Positions 60,624 to 64,000 of a DNA stretch of 64,000 nucleotides are shown here, piece after piece. The notes beneath the pieces are model-generated. The model had not been told where the DNA came from and made no database searches. It saw nothing but the letters and a program-made list of their open reading frames with translations. The DNA is from Mycolicibacterium moriokaense (lineage in GTDB: Bacteria > Actinomycetota > Actinomycetes > Mycobacteriales > Mycobacteriaceae), in NCBI RefSeq assembly GCF_003347205.1, contig NZ_QQBJ01000015.1:87100-151099 (forward strand), read 5' to 3'. A program made the translations under genes and the position numbers. Within the stretch, counting starts at the first letter, position 1; each line of letters opens with the position of its first letter.

Positions 60624-61076
60624 ATGATGGCCGAGGTCGATTCGCGCAGAGCGCGTCGCAAGTTCGAGTTCGAGCGACGGGTCGGGCGCACGATCGTCAA
60701 TCCACTGGTGGCCGCCCTCGACAGAATCGGGCTTCGGGCGTCGTCAGTGGTGGAACTCGAGACCACCGGCGCCAAGTCCGGCCAGGCCCGCCGCGTTCCG
60801 CTGACCGGTCGCGCCGACGACAGCGGCGTCTGGGTGATCTCGCAGCACGGCCGCCGGGCTGGCTGGGCGCACAACATCACCGCCCAACCTGCGGTCCGGG
60901 TCCGGGTAAACAACAAATGGCGCAGCGGCACAGCAGCATTCGTGCCCGACGACGACGTCGTCGCCAGAGCCCGCAGCTTCGGCGGCAACAGCAAGCTCAG
61001 CCAGTCCGCCACCGCCCTTGGCATGCGGGCGCTGCAGAGCGACCCCATCTCGGTGCGGATCACCTACTCCGACTAG
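60624..61076 (+). CDS. F420-type nitroreductase/quinone reductase family protein
   Basis: A 150-residue protein of the Ddn-like family: ELETTGAKSGQARRVPLTG near residue 45, with KSG contacting F420, WVISQHGRRAGWAHNITAQPAVRVRVNNKW and the C-terminal FGGNSKLSQSA. It is the third member of this family in the window (with 40313 and the remnant at 40008). GGGAGG precedes the ATG. A TATTAT hexamer at 60585-60590 is a possible -10. Confidence 0.87.
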   Translation: MMAEVDSRRARRKFEFERRVGRTIVNPLVAALDRIGLRASSVVELETTGAKSGQARRVPLTGRADDSGVWVISQHGRRAGWAHNITAQPAVRVRVNNKWRSGTAAFVPDDDVVARARSFGGNSKLSQSATALGMRALQSDPISVRITYSD

Positions 61077-61100
61077 GCCGCGTCCGGTCAGAATGGACAC

Positions 61101-61541
61101 GTGCAGATACGCATCATCGGCACCGACCTTCCCGGCCGCGACTGCCCGCCGGGCCACAACTTTCCCGGCTATCCGAACGTGCACGTCGCGGTGCAGAGCA
61201 AGAAACGCCCACCCGAACTGCTGGACCTGCAACCCGGCGACGCCTCCGAGGTCACCTGGACCATCGAGTGCGACGTCAACGGGTCCGACGTTCGCGGTCC
61301 GTACGTGCAGGGCAGGCCGGGCGATCGCTTCATCTACCTGAACTGGGGCAGCGTCGATGCGGACGGCCGCATGGACATGTTTCGCCGCGCCAAGCTGATG
61401 CTGGACGCCGTACCCGCCGACGTGCTGGCCAATGCGGTCGAGAGCGGCACACTGGTCGGCCGCCTCGGCCTGACCGACGCCAAGGGACAACCGCTGTGCG
61501 CCGCAGTGCGACCGCCCGCGATCGGGTGGTCAGTCGGGTAG
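61101..61541 (+). CDS. DUF5990 family protein
   Basis: A 146-residue soluble protein. MQIRIIGTDLPGRDC at the N-terminus, VHVAVQSKKRPPELLDLQPGD, and GRPGDRFIYLNWGSVD near residue 75 are the family's conserved parts. Function unknown. CAGAAT lies 6 nt before the GTG at 61101. The last 12 bp overlap the convergent nitronate monooxygenase. Confidence 0.82.
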   Translation: MQIRIIGTDLPGRDCPPGHNFPGYPNVHVAVQSKKRPPELLDLQPGDASEVTWTIECDVNGSDVRGPYVQGRPGDRFIYLNWGSVDADGRMDMFRRAKLMLDAVPADVLANAVESGTLVGRLGLTDAKGQPLCAAVRPPAIGWSVG

Positions 61542-62648
61542 CGAGTTGCTCAACCGTTCGGTCGCGGCCAGATAGTCCTCGATGAACTCGCGGACCACTT
61601 CGCGCGCCGGCTTGACCTTGTTCATCAGGCCGACGCCCTGTCCGACGAAGTAGGTCGCCAACGCCTGCGCACCCGGATGCCCCTGCGAGGCAAGCACATC
61701 GACACGGCGGATGATCGGCTCGCACAGCATCGACTGCAGCGGAAGCGGCATCGTCTTGTGACCGCCCTCGTTGGGCTGCCACGCGTCGGTCCAGTCGGAC
61801 TTCAGTTGGCGCGCAGGCTTTCCCGTACGTCCGGTCGAGCGGATGGTGTCCCGCGAAGAGGCGGCGAGGAACTTCTGCACGGTGTGCGGCGCCGTCTCGG
61901 CTTCCTCGGTGGTGAGCCAGACTGACCCGGTCCACGCGCCGTCGGCGCCCATCGCGACCGCCGCCGCCATCTGCTTGCCGGTCACTATCCCGCCTGCGGC
62001 CAGCACCGGTACGGCTGCGTCGATAGCCTCTAGGACCTCCGGGATCAGGACCATCGTCGTCACCTCGCCGCAGTGCCCGCCCGCCTCGGTGCCTTGCGCC
62101 ACAATCAGATCCACGCCCGCCGCGACCTGCTTGACCGCGTGCTCCTTTGCTCCGACCAGCGCCGCGACGGGGATGCCGCGCTCCTTGCCCGCGTCGATCA
62201 TGTAGTCCGGCGGCACGCCCAGCGCATTGGCGATCAGCTTGATCGGATGGCTCATCGCCGCCTCGAGCAGCTCACGGCCCGTGGTGCCGGCCAGCGAAGA
62301 GCCGCCGACGAACGGTTTGGGATCGGACTCGATGCCGTGTGCGGCAAGGAGTTCGGCGACGTAGCCGCGCACTTCGTCGGGGATCCGCGCGGCCAGGTCT
62401 GCCGAGCTGACCTTCTCGCCTTTGCCCTCGAAGCTGGCGGGCACGATCAGGTCCAGGCCGTAGGGCTTGTCGCCCACCTGCTCGTCGATCCAGGTGAGTT
62501 CCCGGTCGAGTTGCTCGGGGGTGAACGCCGTCCCACCGAGAACGCCGAAACCCCCCGCGTTGGTCACCGCAGCCACCACGTCGCGGCAGTGGCTGAACGC
62601 GAAAAGCGGGAAATCGATGCCGAATTGTTCACAGATCGCGGGCTTCAC
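61530..62648 (-). CDS. Nitronate monooxygenase family flavoprotein
   Basis: A 372-residue FMN-dependent TIM-barrel enzyme. VTNAGGFGVLGG near residue 30, VAQGTEAGGHCGEV near residue 194, VLAAGGIVTGKQMAAAVAMGADG near residue 226 and the C-terminal SQGHPGAQALATYFVGQGVGLM are typical of 2-nitropropane dioxygenase-like proteins; the QGTEAGGH histidine is catalytic in nitronate monooxygenases. The natural substrate is unknown. GTG start. Confidence 0.9.
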   Translation of the reverse strand: MKPAICEQFGIDFPLFAFSHCRDVVAAVTNAGGFGVLGGTAFTPEQLDRELTWIDEQVGDKPYGLDLIVPASFEGKGEKVSSADLAARIPDEVRGYVAELLAAHGIESDPKPFVGGSSLAGTTGRELLEAAMSHPIKLIANALGVPPDYMIDAGKERGIPVAALVGAKEHAVKQVAAGVDLIVAQGTEAGGHCGEVTTMVLIPEVLEAIDAAVPVLAAGGIVTGKQMAAAVAMGADGAWTGSVWLTTEEAETAPHTVQKFLAASSRDTIRSTGRTGKPARQLKSDWTDAWQPNEGGHKTMPLPLQSMLCEPIIRRVDVLASQGHPGAQALATYFVGQGVGLMNKVKPAREVVREFIEDYLAATERLSNSLPD

Positions 62649-62701
62649 CCGTTCAGTATCGACCCACGGTTAAGCGCTGGGCGCTCGGGTATGCGCGCGA
62701 C

Positions 62702-63085
62702 ATGAAGGATCACGAACTGGTAGCTGCGATTCGCGACAATTCCGACCTCGACAACGCCGAACAGGCCGAAACGGCGGCGCACGCGACGCTGAGCGTCCTA
62801 GCCCGGCGGCTCACGGGAGGCCAGCCGCTGAACCTCGGAAGCCAGCTGCCGACCGGGTTCGCCGGAGATCTCGCGGTGGTCGGCGAGGGTGAACGATTCT
62901 CGCTCGAGGAGTTCTACGGCCGGGTCGCCGATGCCGAAGGATGTGGCATGGTCGACGCGCGCAACCACGCTCGCGCGGTGATGGCCGGTGTGCGGTCAGC
63001 GGTCGACCGCAGCGAGTGGGACGCGATGGTGGCGCAGCTGCCAGAGGACTACGCCGACCTCGTCTTCAGCGGACCCGTTCACTGA
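62702..63085 (+). CDS. DUF2267 protein
   Basis: A 127-residue protein, largely helical and acidic. TAAHATLSVLARRLTGGQPLNLGSQLP near residue 26 and FYGRVADAEG near residue 81, ending AQLPEDYADLVFSG, are characteristic of DUF2267, a family often linked to stress and universal-stress genes. TATGCG lies 6 nt before the ATG, a near-match to the leaderless pattern. Overlaps the convergent hydrolase by 7 bp. Confidence 0.82.
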   Translation: MKDHELVAAIRDNSDLDNAEQAETAAHATLSVLARRLTGGQPLNLGSQLPTGFAGDLAVVGEGERFSLEEFYGRVADAEGCGMVDARNHARAVMAGVRSAVDRSEWDAMVAQLPEDYADLVFSGPVH

Positions 63086-63873
63086 CCCAGCACAGGTGTC
63101 GTCGCCAGGAACCGCCCGACCTCCTCGACCATGTGATGGCCGTCGACGAGATCGGCGTCGTTGTGCCCGGCACCCGGCACCAGCAGGAAGCGCTTGGGCT
63201 CCGAAGCCGCGTCGAAGAGCTTCCTGCTCAGGGATTCGGGCACGATGTCGTCGCGGTCGCCCGCGATCACCATGACCGGCGTCGTGAGCGAGCCGATCCG
63301 GTCGATGGAGGGGTAGCGGTCGATGAGCAGGCGCCCGACCGGCAGCCACGGATAGTGCACCTTGGCGACGTCGGCCAGCGACGTGAACGGCGAGCGCAAC
63401 ACCAGCGCGGCGGGCGGGCGCTCGGTGGACAGCCCGATGGCGACCGCGGCGCCCAGCGACTCCCCGAAGTAGACGATGCGCCCGGCGTCGACCTCGGGCT
63501 GCGCGGCCAACCATGCCTGCGCCGCCCGCGCGTCGGCGGCCAGGCCCTTCTCCGACGGGGTGCCGGGGTTGCCGCCGTATCCGCGATAGTCGAAGAGCAG
63601 GACGGACATGCCGAGGCGGGCCAGGCCGACGGCCAGCAGCGCGCGCCCGGACCGGTCTCCGCCGTTGCCATTGAAGACGACGACCCCAGGGGCCCGATCA
63701 TCGCCTGCGACGGGCAAATACCATGCGCCCAGGCGCTTTCCGTCTTCGGTGTCGAGGACGACGTCGCGACCGTCGGGAACCAGCGCTGCCGCCGACGGCA
63801 CGGGGTCGCGCGACGGGAAGTAGATCAGCCGTCGCTGCTGCGTCCGGATCGCGACGATCAGTGCGGAAGCCAC
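63079..63873 (-). CDS. Alpha/beta hydrolase, BEM46/ABHD-like, probably membrane-anchored
   Basis: A 264-residue serine hydrolase: FNGNGGDRSGRALLA, nucleophile elbow IVYFGESLGAAVAIG near residue 138, acid in IAGDRDDIVP, and histidine in PGAGHNDADL near residue 240. The first residues are half of a membrane helix, and the frame continues upstream through RRRRILAAALIVTLVASALIVAIR without an ATG or GTG, so the true start may use another codon or lie further out. A palindrome ACCTGACAGGT sits upstream. Confidence 0.82.
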   Translation of the reverse strand: MASALIVAIRTQQRRLIYFPSRDPVPSAAALVPDGRDVVLDTEDGKRLGAWYLPVAGDDRAPGVVVFNGNGGDRSGRALLAVGLARLGMSVLLFDYRGYGGNPGTPSEKGLAADARAAQAWLAAQPEVDAGRIVYFGESLGAAVAIGLSTERPPAALVLRSPFTSLADVAKVHYPWLPVGRLLIDRYPSIDRIGSLTTPVMVIAGDRDDIVPESLSRKLFDAASEPKRFLLVPGAGHNDADLVDGHHMVEEVGRFLATTPVLGQ

Positions 63874-63925
63874 GAGCGTGACGATAAGCGCCGCGGCGAG
63901 GATCCGCCGCCGTCTAGTTGTACTG

Positions 63926-63936
63926 ACCTGACAGGT
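63926..63936. promoter_or_regulatory. Palindrome near the right edge
   Basis: ACCTGACAGGT, an 11-bp palindrome with a single central base, resembling a TetR-type operator. TAACCT on the minus strand (63938-63933) overlaps it. The regulator, if any, would lie beyond the window. Confidence 0.4.
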
Positions 63937-64000
63937 TAGGTACGCGGCTGGCTGGTGGTTGACCGCCGAGTGCGGTGTGACCGCGGTGATGATTATAGGT

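Overview
The window is high-GC (about two thirds G+C) DNA from a mycobacterium, most likely an environmental or rapid-growing Mycolicibacterium-type species. The signs are a set of menaquinone genes with close similarity to Mycobacterium tuberculosis Rv0539-Rv0562 (recalled, not searched), an antigen-85-type mycolyltransferase, the MgtA mannosyltransferase, several F420-type nitroreductases, a DUF222/HNH (13E12-type) gene with a LexA box, abundant GTG starts, and many genes whose start codon follows a TANNNT hexamer by 6-8 nt (leaderless transcripts).

Layout. 1-4.8 kb: grcC1 and menJ diverge from one very short promoter, then a small orphan, an HSL-type esterase and menH/ubiE. 4.8-10 kb: SDR, Ag85-like enzyme, an unusual aconitase and mgtA. 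10-14.3 kb: a DsbA-like lipoprotein, then the minus-strand block lipoprotein-bpoC-menD-Rv0556-like. 14.4-19.6 kb: a flavin monooxygenase/CLC/MarR operon facing two DJ-1-family genes. 19.7-22 kb: an MpaB-type oxygenase between two paralogous mini membrane proteins, then menC. 22-24.2 kb: a secreted MPTR-like repeat protein and a TspO/SOUL pair that share an upstream palindrome. 24.2-31 kb: a PadR-controlled divergent pair, an amidohydrolase, a Pro/Ala-rich membrane protein, a YCII/DGPF protein, and fadD8. 31-36 kb: a proton-ATPase/PPK2/kinase operon and an ECF42-type sigma factor. 36-39.3 kb: a PIG-L/GT2/acyl-CoA-dehydrogenase/NodS-like methyltransferase operon. 39.3-49 kb: menB, terC with a yybP-ykoY (Mn) riboswitch, SDR, glyoxalase, pitA flanked by DUF3349 genes, menE. 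49-64 kb: a decayed SDR, TetR, GNAT, Rv0541c-like membrane protein, a molybdopterin/cytochrome-b561-like oxidoreductase, Rv0540/Rv0539-like glycosyltransferases, a two-component system, the SOS-linked HNH gene, a nitroreductase, a nitronate monooxygenase and a serine hydrolase.

How it works together. The backbone is menaquinone: menD, menC, menE, menB and menH build demethylmenaquinone and methylate it, grcC1 probably supplies the polyprenyl tail, and menJ saturates one isoprene unit. menA and the isochorismate synthase are not in the window. Between these core genes sit accessory cassettes, each with its own regulation: MarR, PadR, ECF42, a KstR-like box, a Mn riboswitch and LexA. Translational coupling (ATGA/GTGA overlaps) is pervasive, and many convergent pairs overlap at their stops. 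No tRNA, rRNA, insertion sequence, prophage or CRISPR array was seen.
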